Source: Rhynchopus sp. YZ270_cl-10
Lineage: Eukaryota > Euglenozoa > Diplonemea > Diplonemida > Diplonemidae
Assembly: GCA_964035575.1 (NCBI GenBank)
Contig: OZ037900.1
Coordinates: 868,001 to 932,000 of the forward strand
Direction: 5' to 3'
DNA: 64,000 bases
The notes under the pieces are model-generated. The model saw only the letters and a program-made list of their open reading frames with translations. It was not told where the DNA came from and did not search any database. Shown here in pieces: positions 1-11,400 of this stretch; within the stretch, counting starts at the first letter, position 1, and the number at the start of each line of letters is the position of its first letter. Position numbers and translations under genes: made by a program.

Positions 1-68
1 TAAAAAAAAAGAGAAAAAAAAAAAAGAAAAAAAGCTTTCAATTCTGAGTTGATATTGTACAGTATATA

Positions 69-230
69 CACGACGGGACCCAGTGACAAGTGACAAGTGA
101 AATCACATGTCATTTCACTTGTCATAATATGACAAAAAAGTCACTTGTCATGACAAGTGGCTTTCTATGGGGATATAGGCTATTTACTTGTCACCTTTTT
201 CACTTGTCATTTTCACTGGGTCCCGTCGTG
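69..230. mobile_element. MITE with 17-bp inverted ends and TA duplication
   Basis: The ends are perfect inverted copies of CACGACGGGACCCAGTG, and TA lies on both sides (67-68 and 231-232). The interior holds several copies of CACTTGTCA in both orientations, so the whole 162 bp can fold on itself. There is no coding capacity. A TA duplication fits a Tc1/mariner-type non-autonomous element; that assignment is inference. Confidence 0.8.
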
Positions 231-243
231 TATGGTGCTGAAG

Positions 244-303
244 AGGGGGGGGTGATTCGCACTTCTTGCGTACTTTGCGCACTTTTTTGCACCCTCATTC
301 AGT
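244..303 (+). repeat. dispersed repeat with core CACTTCTTGCGTACTTT
   Basis: The core and its flanks (G-run, ATTCGCACTTCTTGCGTACTTTG, then GCACC and CTCATTCA) recur at about 4820-4875. A related form with several tandem GCGTACTTCTT units lies at about 14690-14800. The function is unknown. No TIR or target duplication was seen. Confidence 0.55.
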
Positions 304-1124
304 CACCCTAGTATGGTAGTCCAAGTATGCTTTTGACGCTCCCAAACAAAGTCGCCAAAATTACCCCCAAAAAAAAATCCCCAAATTCGCGGTATTTGGA
401 CGCCGATATTTGCTACTTTGTGTTATGTATTCGCAATAGTAAAAAAAAGAGAGAAAAAGAAGAAAAAAAATGGATGATCTGAAAGCCTCTCGTGTTGCTC
501 GGGACATCTAGAGAATAAGATCTCATCTAAAGAATGGCGATATCATCTAAAGAAAAGATTGATAAGGTGACCCTCTTGTGCTCAGTCACCTTTTTTAAAA
601 AGATGGCTGTCAAAATTGTTTTGTTTTGAAAAGTGATTTGTCATCTGTTTATTTTTTTTTTTTTATTTAGTGGTGAAGTCAGAGAGGAAGGGGCGCGTTA
701 CTTTTGTGAGAGCACGACGCATCCTCTTGCTTAGCAACTGTAATATGTCCTTGTTGGTTGCTGTACTACGCAAAAAGTTGGGGAAATGGGGAGAGGGTGG
801 GTGGGTTGGGTTGGGTGTGGGGGGAGGGAGGGAGGGGGAGGGGGAGTCACTGAAAAGGGGTTGGTTGATTTGACTAGGCTTTTGTGCTCTTGTTTTGTTT
901 AATTTTTTTTCTAGGGGTTTGTTATTGTTTCTTTTCTCTTTTTTTTTTCTTCTGATAAAGGGGGGTGTGGGTTGGCGGGTCATCTCCTCTTGGGGTTAAG
1001 GTGGGGGGATACGACAAAAAAGAAGAAGAAGAAGAAGCAAAAGAAGAACGGAAAAAAAGCCAAAAATTGTAAAACTGTAAAATTAACCTAAAGCACAGTG
1101 TTTGGCCACCTTTAACAAAAAAAA

Positions 1125-1200
1125 ATTGACTTGAAATCTAAAAAAGCCCTCTCGCGAGAGTGTACCTTGGTGCATGACCGGTGCACCGTGGACCCCAACC
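1125..1200 (+). repeat. SE5 module (diverged, 3'-shortened)
   Basis: It starts with the family's TTGACTTGAAAT, then AGCCCTCTCG, GTGTACCTTGG and ATGACCGG. The family is best seen at 50511-50640. This copy lacks the usual 3' tail ending in TTCGTGGTTTACATCTGA. Confidence 0.6.
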
Positions 1201-2219
1201 GTAAAATGTGCCATGTTTTCGTCACATGAGCGTACTCAACAGACTTACTGTACGCATACTTTGCCGCAAAATCGGCAGAAATGTGCAAAAATTTCAGAAA
1301 AAAAAAAGGAAAAAACACACAGAAAAAGTGAGAAGAGTGGAAAGATTTGGTTTTGTTTTTTTGTTTTGTTTGTTTTTGGTTAAAACAAAGGTGAATTTGT
1401 CTCGCATCACCCTTTATTTGCAGCGGAATTGGTTGTATAGAAGAGGGGTTTGGGTTTGGATGGGGCTTTTTATGAAGTTTGTTGCTTTTTTTTTTTTTGG
1501 CTTTGTGCTCTTTGTATAAAGAGGGGGTGAACGAGAGGCTATTGTGCGATTTTTTTTTTTTTTTTTTGAAAAAGTCAGTTCATGAGCAACACCTGCGCGG
1601 AAGAGTGCCCATGGTATTGCCGCATGCAGTACTCCAAAATATGTTTGGATTCTAAAAATGGAATCGAAAAAAAAAAAAAAAAAACAAAAAGGAGGGCGCC
1701 AAATTACTCCAAAAAAACCTCCAAAACCCTTATTTCGGACTATTGTAATTGTGGCAGGGTGCGCATCCTTGTGAGGATTGTTGAGATTTGTTTCCATACC
1801 ATCAGTTATAACGTTATCGAAAACGATATAACACCCATGGTATGTCTTTTTTTTCAATGATAATCTTTCTGTTGGGTTAAGTGTTGCCGTCGTTGTAATT
1901 CGACAGTGAAACATCTTTATTTGTGACAAAAAAAAAACGGGGAAACATAACACAAACCACCTTCGTTCTTTTCTGGTCAAAAGAGGGGGTTTTCAGTGAT
2001 GAATTTTGTTGGGGGAAAAAAAAGGCGGGTTCTCTTTGTTGTGAGACTATGGGCAACTATCTCCACTTTAAAATATCATTCAGGTAAATCCCCTCGGTTG
2101 ACAAAAAAAGGTATAAAAGAGCAGGGGAAAAGAAACGCCGTTGAAAAGAGGTAAACGCTGTTTGTGTTGTGTCACTCCACTAAGAATTGCGGGTAGAGGG
2201 GGTGGAAAAGCTGAACCTA

Positions 2220-2368
2220 TGGTGTGTTCCGGGGTATGGGATTTTACACATCTTCACAACTCTTCACAAATTTTCACAAATTTTCACAACATAATTTTGG
2301 CCATATTTTTGTGAAGAATTGTGAAGATGTGTGAAGATGTGTAAGATCCCATACCCCGGAACACACCA
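2220..2368. mobile_element. palindromic MITE with 5-bp duplication ACCTA
   Basis: The ends are inverted copies of TGGTGTGTTCCGGGGTATGG, and the inverted similarity continues with TTACACATCTTCACAA-type sequence for about 50 bp. ACCTA flanks both ends (2215-2219 and 2369-2373). The element is almost a full hairpin and non-coding. The superfamily is not determined. Confidence 0.8.
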
Positions 2369-2667
2369 ACCTAGATCAATACTTAAAAGCGATCTGATGT
2401 TTTTGCCTGAAATTTTGGCGGAGTTTGGAGTCTGAAAGGGGGCTTTAATGGTGGCAGTATTGTGATGGGAGCCCATTGGAATACGCAAAATACAACTACC
2501 ACTAAACTCCACCAAATTTCAAGGCAAAAAAATCAGGTGGCTTTTTGGCTAAGTGCATGTATATTTGCATTGATAAAAAAAAAGAGAAAAATGAAGAGAG
2601 AGTAACCTAATACTGGTGGGGTGTAGAAGTTTTTTGAAGACACCCGAAAAGTATTTTCATCATAATA

Positions 2668-2722
2668 TTATGCAATCAATAAATTGATAGTATATGAGGA
2701 GGGATCAACAAAAAATGTTACC
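2668..2722 (+). repeat. SE7 module
   Basis: It contains TATGCAATCAATAAATTGATA followed by GAGGAGGGATCAACAAAAA, shared with copies at 19039, 21082 (interrupted), 23030 and 39602. The core folds as a hairpin, with TCAAT pairing ATTGA and in better copies TATGC pairing GCATA. Confidence 0.65.
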
Positions 2723-3363
2723 ATCTTTCTTTTTATAGACACCCGAAAAGAAGAAAAAAACTTCTCCGAAAAAAAGAGGGTGTGAGAGCATCGCATTCTC
2801 CCTTTAATTGTTTCTTTCATTGCGTATTTTGAAGGATCAGCGCAAAATCTTTCAAAATATAAAAAAAATGTTTTCCCCCAATTTTGAGTAGAACATTCCT
2901 CATTGTATGGCGCCATTTCGGGCGACACGGGGTCTAAAAAGGGTTAAAAAAAAAATGATTCGTTTATCGCTCTGCAACATTTGTTGTGTGATTTTCGCTG
3001 TATGATCTGAGAGAGTGGTGGTTCTAACAAATACTGAATGAAACACAATTTTTGCAGGCACTCATTATATTTCCTCGCCAATGTTTTGGATAAAAAAAAA
3101 ATAAAAAATACAAAATCCACAGAGGGAGGGAGAGGGTGGGTTCTTTCTGTTCTTCTTCCCCCCCGTTTCTGTGCTGCGCTTTAAAAAATTGTGGGTGAAA
3201 GATAAAACAATATTGGGAACACATCTTTCAAATGCGCAAAAGGGGGGTGGGATAAGCCTTCAATGAAGGCACAGTAACCATCAACGAATACGATCGTTTA
3301 ATGCACGGAGTAGGGAAGTGCGTTGGGGAGTGGGTTTTTTTTTTCTCAGTTTTTTTTTTTTTT

Positions 3364-3411
3364 TGAAAACTTGGTTGTATTAGTGTAGACACCCGAGGAT
3401 GAACTCCACTA
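3364..3411 (+). repeat. SE3 module behind a T tract
   Basis: GAAAACTTGGTTGTATTAGTG followed by TAGACACCCGAGGATGAACTCCACTA, directly after a run of T. Read on the minus strand it would end in an A tail, so a retroposed RNA is plausible. TAGTG and CACTA can pair to close a stem. Confidence 0.7.
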
Positions 3412-3546
3412 AGTTTTTGGTTTTGTTTGTTTTTGTTTTTTTTTTTTGAAAAAAATATTATAAGGGGTTTGAAAATCCATATGTTGGTATGTACGTAATA
3501 CGCGCAAAAGGAATACAACATGCATTGCTTGAATGGGTTTTTATGA

Positions 3547-3737
3547 TAAACCCCCCCCACGGATATTATTTACCTCCACTTATTATTTACTTCACGGGTA
3601 TTATTTACTCTCCCACTTATTATTTACTAATTTCTAACGTAAAAAAACAGTTTTAATAAATTAAACCCGTTTATTATTTACTCTCCCGTTTATTATTTAC
3701 TCCAAATTTAGTAAATAATATCCGGAGGGGGGGTTTA
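3547..3737. mobile_element. TIR element built of repeated TTATTATTTACT units
   Basis: The ends are inverted copies of roughly TAAACCCCCCC-C-CGGATATTATTTAC with small differences. The interior has at least four direct copies of TTATTATTTACT separated by CTCCC-type spacers. No coding frame is present and no target duplication could be fixed with confidence. Confidence 0.6.
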
Positions 3738-4684
3738 TTTTTTTTTTTGTTTTTGTGTTTTTTTTTTTTGGTTCTTTTGGAGTGTTTATTTTTGTTAATG
3801 AGTCAGGGGGTGGGTACATTGGGTAAAGTTCTGAACGGTTGGTTCTCTCTGTTTTACTCTGGTTTTATGTTTTTGGCTTGCTTTTTTTTTCCCTTCTTTT
3901 TTTCCACTCTTCTCCCCCCGAAAAAAGGGGGTGCTTTATTGCACTATACACAGCATTTCTTGCACTGCTTGCCACGTTCTTTTTTTCTCACGCTTTTTTA
4001 TCATGCCACCCACTTTTTACCACAATGACGCGTTTTTTTTTTTTTAAATTTTTGTGATGAATAGCATAACAAAACATAAGTTTTTTGTTGTGTCGACAAT
4101 CCCCTGCTAATGCAGGATATGTACTCAATGTTGCCCGAAGGCTATTGTACTTGAAAGGTTTTTTTGAAAAAAAACATTACAACTGAAAGAAGGATGGGAA
4201 GAGAAAAAAAAAACAAGAGAATAAACGAGAAATAAATGGGGTGTTCTTTAGGGGTTTGGTGAAGAATAAAAAAAAAAAAAAAATCAAAAAAAGACAGTGG
4301 ATCTCACTCAGGGGGGGCAACTACACTGTTCTAACACTTATTTAAAAAAAATAAAAAATGGTTGAGTGATAGACAGGACGTGTCCTGCCACTGCTTTTGA
4401 AAAGGGGGTTTGTTTGAAAGTTTTAACATGCCAAAAAAAAAGAAGAGAAAATATTATAATAATTGAAAGATGTGGGGGGGTTAGGGCCGTGCTGCTGTGT
4501 GACCGGTATTTTGCAAATTTCTCAAATCTGTTCAAAAAGATGGGTTCTTCTCTTTCAGGGTTTTTATATATTTGTCTCACCTGTTGGGTAGACCTCGTTA
4601 CAAAATTTGGTAATTTTTTTTCCCCCCTTTTATTTTCCCCGTTGTTGCGTTTTGCGACGATCACAAACTAAAAGAAAAGAAATG

Positions 4685-4724
4685 TTTTATAAGATGACCC
4701 TAAGCCTCTCGTGCTTAGTCACCT
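4685..4724 (+). repeat. SE1 module, well preserved
   Basis: TTTATAAGATGACC, then the stem-loop CTAAGC-CTCTCGT-GCTTAG, then TCACCT and an A run. The six-base stem closes a seven-base loop, the geometry of a tRNA anticodon arm. An SE2 module begins 8 bp later. Confidence 0.75.
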
Positions 4725-4731
4725 AAAAAAA

Positions 4732-4777
4732 GAAGTTGAAAGCGCAAACGCCTCTCCGTTCATCAGCGGACGATGTG
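4732..4777 (+). repeat. SE2 module, 5' part only
   Basis: AGAAGTTGAAAGCGCAAACGCCTC followed by CGTTCATCAGCGGACG matches the 5' half of the tRNA-like SE2 family (best copy 26044-26129). The T-arm-like 3' half is absent. Confidence 0.6.
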
Positions 4778-5059
4778 TGCAGAGGGGGGGGAAAGAAAAC
4801 GTTTCTGAGGTAGCTGAAGGGGGGGCGTTGTTAATTCGCACTTCTTGCGTACTTTGTGCACCTCCCTCATTCAACCACAGGAGACGTTCAAAAAGAAAAA
4901 TCTGAAAAATGTGATAAAAAAAAAAAACTCAGAAAAGTAAAGAAAAGGGTCAAGACCTTTTTAAGACCTTGTAACCCACAGTGGTGTGGGTTCACTGTAA
5001 GAGAATACATAGCATGGAATCATCCCCTTCACAATTTACGCCAAAAAAAACAAAGAAAA

Positions 5060-5107
5060 GTTTGTAAGATGATCCTAAGCCTCTCGTGCTTAGTCGGATT
5101 AGGTTAC
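5060..5107 (+). repeat. SE1-containing repeat, left half, split by a piggyBac-type insertion
   Basis: GTTTGTAAGATGATCC, CTAAGC-CTCTCGT-GCTTAG, then TCGGATTAGGTTAC up to TTAA. The sequence resumes after the inserted element at 6108 and ends with CTCTCGTGCTTAGTCACC near 6177. The uninterrupted counterpart is at 6577-6668. Confidence 0.75.
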
Positions 5108-5111
5108 TTAA

Positions 5112-6103
5112 CCCTTTATGGACCACGGCCGTATTTTGCGTTTTGCTATGATTGTCTCTCACATAGGTAAAATGAGATCCGATGCATATTTTTGATCGTA
5201 CCTGGCCGCAATTGAAAGATTTTGAGCAGATCTTTCAAATGGAGCAGAAATCGAAATAAAATGAGAAAAATGGAAAATGGAAAATTGAGGAGAGCTGATA
5301 TTTTTTCCTGAAAATTTTGAAGAAAAAAATTATTCCGGCTGCGCACCTGTTTTTTCGGTATTCGAAAATGGCTTTATTTGAAAGATCGGTTCAAAATCTT
5401 TCAAAAGAAAGAAAAATCGATCAAAAAGTCCTAGTAGATAATGTCTCACTGCATGGAGAGAAGGTACCAACCAGCTAAATATACCGTAATTGTACAGAGG
5501 TTGGACAGTACAAAAGTTGGGGCTTTTGGGGCTTTTGGCCAACTTGGCCTGGTGTTGAACGCCGCATCCCCCGCACATGTAATCTGCTTTTAGCCGCCTG
5601 TTTCCCAAGCAAGAAGAAGTTGTCGACCAACACCCTCCTGCCAGTGTCTCTGTACCTTGACTGTGTTGATACAGCTTCTTTTGTACAATGTCCCCCAAAA
5701 GACAAAGGGCAATAAATACACGGAGAAGAGGCACAGCCAGTTCAGGGTCAGGAACTGCTACGACGAGTGTTACTTTGCCCGGTCGCAGATATTTTCCATT
5801 ATTTTAGTTTTGTTCTGAAAACCGTACAAAATGGTTCCCTTCACACCAAAGTTTGAATCCTCTGATGACTCAAGCTCGCCAGAGTAGTTCATTATTCCCA
5901 AAATATACCCGAAAAAGTCGAAAATTTGGAAATGCCTCGATTTGGTGACAGTGTATGAGAGTGTCAAAATAAATTGAATCTTGCTTCTTTGGAAAGATTT
6001 CACATCAAATCTTTCCACTAAAAAAAAAATCGCTGAAAAAGTCCGAGTAGAAGCCATGTTAAGCATTTTCGTGGATATATATATCCTCTTGGTCCATAAA
6101 GGG
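5112..6103 (-). mobile_element. piggyBac-type DNA transposon, defective
   Basis: TTAA flanks both ends (5108-5111 and 6104-6107), and the termini are inverted copies of CCCTTTATGGACCA. Both are hallmarks of the piggyBac superfamily. On the minus strand a frame at about 5475-5705 contains VLVDNFFLL (DNFF codons at 5613-5624), then an Arg-rich RGMRRSTPG. This resembles the transposase block with DNFF followed by a GTxRxNR-like motif. Coding is broken into overlapping short frames, so the element cannot make a full transposase. It sits inside an SE1-containing repeat whose empty version lies 0.5 kb away. Confidence 0.82.
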
Positions 6104-6576
6104 TTAATGTTTTGAACATTGGTTATGCATCAATATTTTTTGTTGTATTTTTGGATCCTCTCGTGCTTAGTCACCTTACAAAACAAAACATAGTGATAGG
6201 TGCGTCGCACAAACAACCCAGAAACAAAATAAACCACTGTCTCTTTTGATAAAGCGAAATGGTATCCTGTTACCAGATTTTTCCCCCCTTTTTTTCTTTT
6301 TGGAAATTATTATGTTTCGGAATCGGGGTAAAAAAGAACTGGCGAGGGATACTTATCCACTTCATCGTGACAGAGAAACTTTCCTTGTATATTGCATATC
6401 CTCAAAAAAAAAAAAAATACAAAAAAAAAGGAAGAAAAAATTCACCGGGCGATAAAAAAAATCACATATTTTTTTTCCACCAGGGTTCGTCCTCTATGCA
6501 GAATTGGGTTTGTGACAAAGTATATGCGAAGAAAAAAAGAAAAGAGAACACTTTTAGTTAGTAATTAGTTAGTAAT

Positions 6577-6668
6577 TTGAACCTAAGCCTCTCGTTTGTC
6601 TTAGTCTGATTAGATTACTTAATGTTTTGAACATTGGTTATTCATCAACACGTTTGTCTTAGTCACCT
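6577..6668 (+). repeat. SE1-containing repeat, uninterrupted copy (empty site)
   Basis: It reads TTGAACCTAAGCCTCTCGTT, then TTAGTCTGATTAGATTAC-TTAA-TGTTTTGAACATTGG and TTAGTCACC. It matches the sequences on the two sides of the 5112-6103 element with a single TTAA (6619-6622). It therefore serves as a natural pre-insertion site. Confidence 0.75.
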
Positions 6669-6963
6669 AAAAAAAAGAGGGGTGGGTTGCAAGATGAATG
6701 AACACTCTCGTCTACACACCTTACAATTTACCCACAGTCTCCCAGAGTGAAAACAAGGCAAAGTGGAGATGGAAACGGGGTTTTTCGCACCCTTTCCCCC
6801 CCCTGCTGCAAGCCTAAGAAGTAGGCTGACGTGACGCTAGCCTCTCCCAGTTAATTTTTCTGGTAGCCACAGCAATGGCGGTACTGTCTCTTTTACCTAT
6901 ATTGTTGTTGTAGCTGCAGCAGCGGTCAATCCACACTGCGACTGGGCAAAGGGGGAGGGGGAC

Positions 6964-7046
6964 TAGTGGCAGCTATATTGTATAATACACATTAACAACA
7001 CAGCTGTATTTGTGATGGGCAGTTATCACAATACAGTTTACCACTA
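6964..7046. mobile_element. short hAT-like MITE, diverged
   Basis: The ends TAGTGGCAGCTATATTG and TAGTGGTAAACTGTATTGTG (reverse strand) match those of the better copy at 46411-46527. Flanking bases agree only partly (AGGGGGAC against AGGGATGG), so the copy is old or misbounded. Confidence 0.5.
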
Positions 7047-8428
7047 AGGGATGGGTTTTCTCTTTGCCGACACATCCTGCGCATTTAAAAATGTCGAAAA
7101 ATCCATTTCTTGCTATTCTTGGTATAGGGTAAGGGGGGAAAAAGAAGGAGAAAAGAAAAAAAACGATAAAACGATAAGATGATGATAAAGCCTCGTGTGC
7201 TTCTTAGTCACCTAAAAAGGGAAGCGAAGTGATGCCATGCGGACCACCGATAGGATGCAAAGCATGTGGATGAAAGGGCACCCTTTAAATGATGAACGCT
7301 CCTTTCATGCACACACATCTTTCAAAGGAAAACTGACCAAAAAAAACAAAACAAAACACAACGTATCGGGGGGAGAATCTTCAAAGGTACTAAAAACACA
7401 CAAAAACAAATTTTTTTTTGTTGGGGTAGTGTAGTTGCCTCTTCTGTCATCACATTTTGTGCAATCACTACTCTATTCGAAGCAGTCGCCCACTACTACT
7501 AGGGAATACAAGCTGGATAGTCTATCCTTATGACAAGCCTGACGAGAGTCATTTTCGGGTACAGGTTTCTGCACAACAAAAAAAATAAAAAAAATGTTGT
7601 GTAAAGGGGGCCCAAATGAGTTTCCATTTCCCTCGACAAACGTGGAGGGACATCGGTGTAACCCCCAGGTATCTATCGCAGCACCAGCACCCCCTTTCGG
7701 GAGTTAAGGGTTTGGGCTGTTTGGTGTATACCTTTTTCTGATGTAGGCGTTCTTACGGTATAGGAACTTCGCATTTTTTCGATCGGTGCAAATCTAAAAA
7801 AAAAGGAAAACATAAAGAAAAAATCCACACAACGTGAGTTAGGAAAGCTGAGCAAGACACGGAGAGGGGGAGGGGAAGCTGGGGAAGGAAGGACGGAGGG
7901 GAGGACGGAGAGCGATAAGCCCTTGACAGAATGTTTGTGTGTGCAGAGCTTTAGCTTTAGTGCCATTTTTCCTCCCCCTCCCTTAGAAACACTTTTGAAA
8001 GTTTTCTTTTTTCTTTCCTTTTTTTTTGATAAGATCCAAGCATGTTGCGACAATGGCTTCAATCTATAAGGATTCGAATTCTTTTGTTTTTTTTCCTTCT
8101 TTTTTTTTGAAAGAAAGTGAGCACCTTTTGACAGTGTTGCTTCACCACGACTATTTCTTTTTTTGAAAAAATGGAAGAAAAAAAAAATCAAACAAACAAA
8201 AATGATAACTGTTAAATAATGTAAGCGAAACGGCACTTTAGTAAATTATTCTCTTTGTTGCACCTTTTTCTTTCTTTCCATTTATTTCTAAGAAACGAGT
8301 GCGGAGTAACAGATGGGGTGTGTGTGAGGAATGGGTCGTACGGGAGTCAGAGCTGTTCTTCCGATCAAGTTCCTTTTTGATCGATACCAGGTATTTTCTG
8401 GTTCTTCCGAATACTTGAGGCGGAAGCA

Positions 8429-11400
8429 TCACACGTCGTCCACTTCAGCATAATGAGTGAAGCGCACAGCAGCCCTGTACCCATCCTTGGGCGTGGTGGA
8501 CGCAATCATCGACAGCACCTTTTGCAGAACCTCGTCGCGTGGGGCGTTATGTGCAGCCTCCCTCAGAGCAGGGATGCCTGAAGTGTCCCTCAGTGCTGCC
8601 TGCACCAGTGCTGTGTGCAACTCAATGTCGGGGTGAGCGCTTGCCCCACCAGAGGTCATAGTCCACACATGAAGAGCCTCTTCCAAAGCAGCAGCGTGCA
8701 CCTCGTAGATGGAGACAATCATGTCACGCTGCACATCACGCCAAGCATCCACAAGGCGCAGGCAAGACCGCAGAGTCTGGTCAGCCTGAAGGCGTTTATC
8801 CGAAGTGCAGTCAGCATGCAGGCAGTACACACCAAGGCGGTGTGCGTGGTCCGTCATCGCCTCTGCCGCCTCAAGAGGTGCACCAAACGCAGTTGCGAAC
8901 CTGCTTGTGCGTGTCCCGACGTTTCCGTGCAGCATCGTCCCCGTCGCAAGGCCCACCTGGATGCTGTCCTGCAGCTTCTTCATCTCAGATACGAACGTCA
9001 GGGCTGCAGTGGTGTGCATCAGACAGCGCTTCGATGCGTTCCACACCACCGTCAGTGTGCACCCGGTCACGTTCCCGATCACACCGTCTGTGGACTGGGC
9101 AGCCTCGTGGGCGGCACGCACCATGATGTTACAGTTTCCGTGGATCAAGCTGTCCTTCACGTTCTTGAGCTGTGTTTGGGGGTTGTGTTTGGTGGGATTG
9201 GGTGAGACAGTCAAAAGTAACCGACAGTGACATGTGACATGTGACATGTGACATGTCACATGTGACATGTGACATGTGACATGTGACATGTGACATGTGA
9301 CATGTGACATGTGACATGTGACATGTGACATGTGACATGTGACATGTGACATGTGACATGTGACATGTGACATGTGACATGTGACATGTGACATGTGACA
9401 TGTGACATGTGACATGTGACATGTGACATGTGACATGTGACATGTGACATGTGACATGTGACATGTGACATGTGACATGTGACATGTGACATGTGACATG
9501 TGACATGTGACATGTGACATGTGACATGTGACATGTGACATGTGACATGTGACATGTGACATGTGACATGTGACATGTGACATGTGACATGTGACATGTG
9601 ACATGTGACATGTGACATGTGACATGTGACATGTGACATGTGACATGTGACATGTGACATGTGACATGTGACATGTGACATGTGACATGTCAGGGTTCAT
9701 GGTAAGCTGCAAACCACACAAAGAAAGGAAGTTTATTGATGGAACATTTGTATTTAATAAAAACGCAGGACATACCCTGCACACAGCGACTGTGACACCG
9801 GTCTTCTGCAGGTGGAGTGCAGTTTTCTTTGCGCCACCGCTGGCAAGGTTGCGAAGGGAGCTGGATCCGGTCTTGATAGTATGACCACCGTCCGTGCCGT
9901 CCTCTGCGTCGCTCTGGGCCTGCACAACAACAACACAGTCCGACTGAGCTGGGTTGAGTCTGCAGTCCAGTGCTGTGGGCACCATCAGAAAAAGCTCGTA
10001 CCCGTTTCCAAGTCCCTTGATCTCGTGTGTTCCAAACCTAGACACCTTCGGGTTGCCAACCTTGTCCAAATTCCCCTTCAGTGCCGCGTACATGTCAGTG
10101 GTGATGCAAACAGTGCCCGGAAGTGCCTTCGCCTCCACACGCGAGGCAAGGTTCACTGTGCTCCCACGGTAGTCCACACGTCCAGTCACAGGGTTCTGCT
10201 CCGCAATTGTCGCACCGTAGTTGATTCCAATCCTGACAACAAGTCCTGCCTCGGGAAGGTCCAGACCAGACGGCCACTTCTGCGACGCAAGGTTTGTCTG
10301 CACATCAAGCGCAAAGTTTGCGGCAGCAACAGCAGAGCTGAAGGAGACCATGAAGGAATCTCCGATGGTTTTGACCTCGTATCCTTTGTGTGCAACACAG
10401 GCGTCACGCATGACGTCGTTGTGGATCTCCATTGCAACGTTCATGTGCTCTGCACTGCACTTCCAGAGTGCAGTCGACCCACGGATGTCTGTGAACACAA
10501 TAGCCACATGCCCTGTCGGCGGTGCCACAACCGTTTGTCCACCTTCTCCACTGTATCCACTGCTCTCAAGCACAGAGGAGGGGACGTAGGCACGGAACTC
10601 CACGAGGTTGTCAATCATCTTGCGGAAGTCACGCTGCATCAGACGGAGTTCGTAGAAGGTCGACTTCGAAATCTCGATTTCATCGAGCTCCATGTTGGCC
10701 ACAAGCTCCATACTACGCTGCATTGCCTTCACTGGACGCAACAGTGCCCACGAGGTGACAGCACTGAGCACCACGAGCAGCGCACCGATCCCGATGATGA
10801 TCCCACGCTGCAGCATCTTCTTCTCCTCCACCTCGTCTGCCACTTCTTGCTTGTCCTCCGCGATCTCCGCGTGCACAACTGTGCTGCTTCGTTGGACCTT
10901 TCCAAGGATCGAATCCGCGTCGATGGTCACCGTCAACCACCAATCCAATCCATTCTCTGGGAAGGTGAGCCTCTTGACCGACACGAAGTGCTCCTCATTG
11001 TGTCCGGTCACGTTGATGAAAATGGTCTGCGAGCCTTCTGCGTGGTACTTTGAGTAGTTTCCGTCGATCTTGATCGCAATCGCTCTGATGTACGGATCGG
11101 TTGCCTCCACGGCCGGGTACGACCTGAACATGGAACGATTCATGCCGTACATGGGGTCCATCCCATAGTAGGACGTGGTCGATTTACCCGCAGATGCACC
11201 TGTCAAGTGTCCGGTCTGTTCATAAGCAGGCCCACCCCCATTGTTGGCAAACCATGTGGACGCAACAGTGGTGTAGGCACGCATGATGGCGTCAGGGTTC
11301 TGCTCAATGGCCGACTGCGTCACCTGCTGCAGGAAACGCTCAATCTCGCCCAACGCGACAAACACTCCAGTTTCCATCCCCTCCGGGATCGACCCCGAGT

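Larger units (their letters stand above)
232..8428. other. gene-free, repeat-rich region downstream of cyclase 1
   Basis: No open frame here has the composition or motifs of a real gene; the frames are short and dominated by Lys or Phe runs from A and T tracts. The DNA consists of homopolymer tracts, short structured modules and TIR elements listed separately. Degenerate SE1-like modules occur at about 559-590, 6690-6720 and 7172-7213. The stretches 600-1120, 1215-2215, 2740-3360, 3740-4680 and 7215-8428 show only simple sequence to me. Confidence 0.6.

Noticed and set aside
4685-4724. SE1 as a box C/D snoRNA
   Set aside because: AAGATGA is one base from box C, but no box D (CTGA) follows in SE1 and the hairpin sits where the guide region should be.
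9129-9681. Frames of MSHVTCH repeats
   Set aside because: Produced by the 7-bp satellite, which has no stops on the minus strand; it lies in an intron whose counterpart in cyclase 2 must be spliced.
9228-9692. CRISPR-like array
   Set aside because: Units are 7 bp and contiguous with no unique spacers.
9812-11053. 413-residue plus-strand frame
   Set aside because: It is the antisense shadow of cyclase 1. The minus strand encodes the conserved cyclase motifs; 42783-43808 is the same shadow of cyclase 2.
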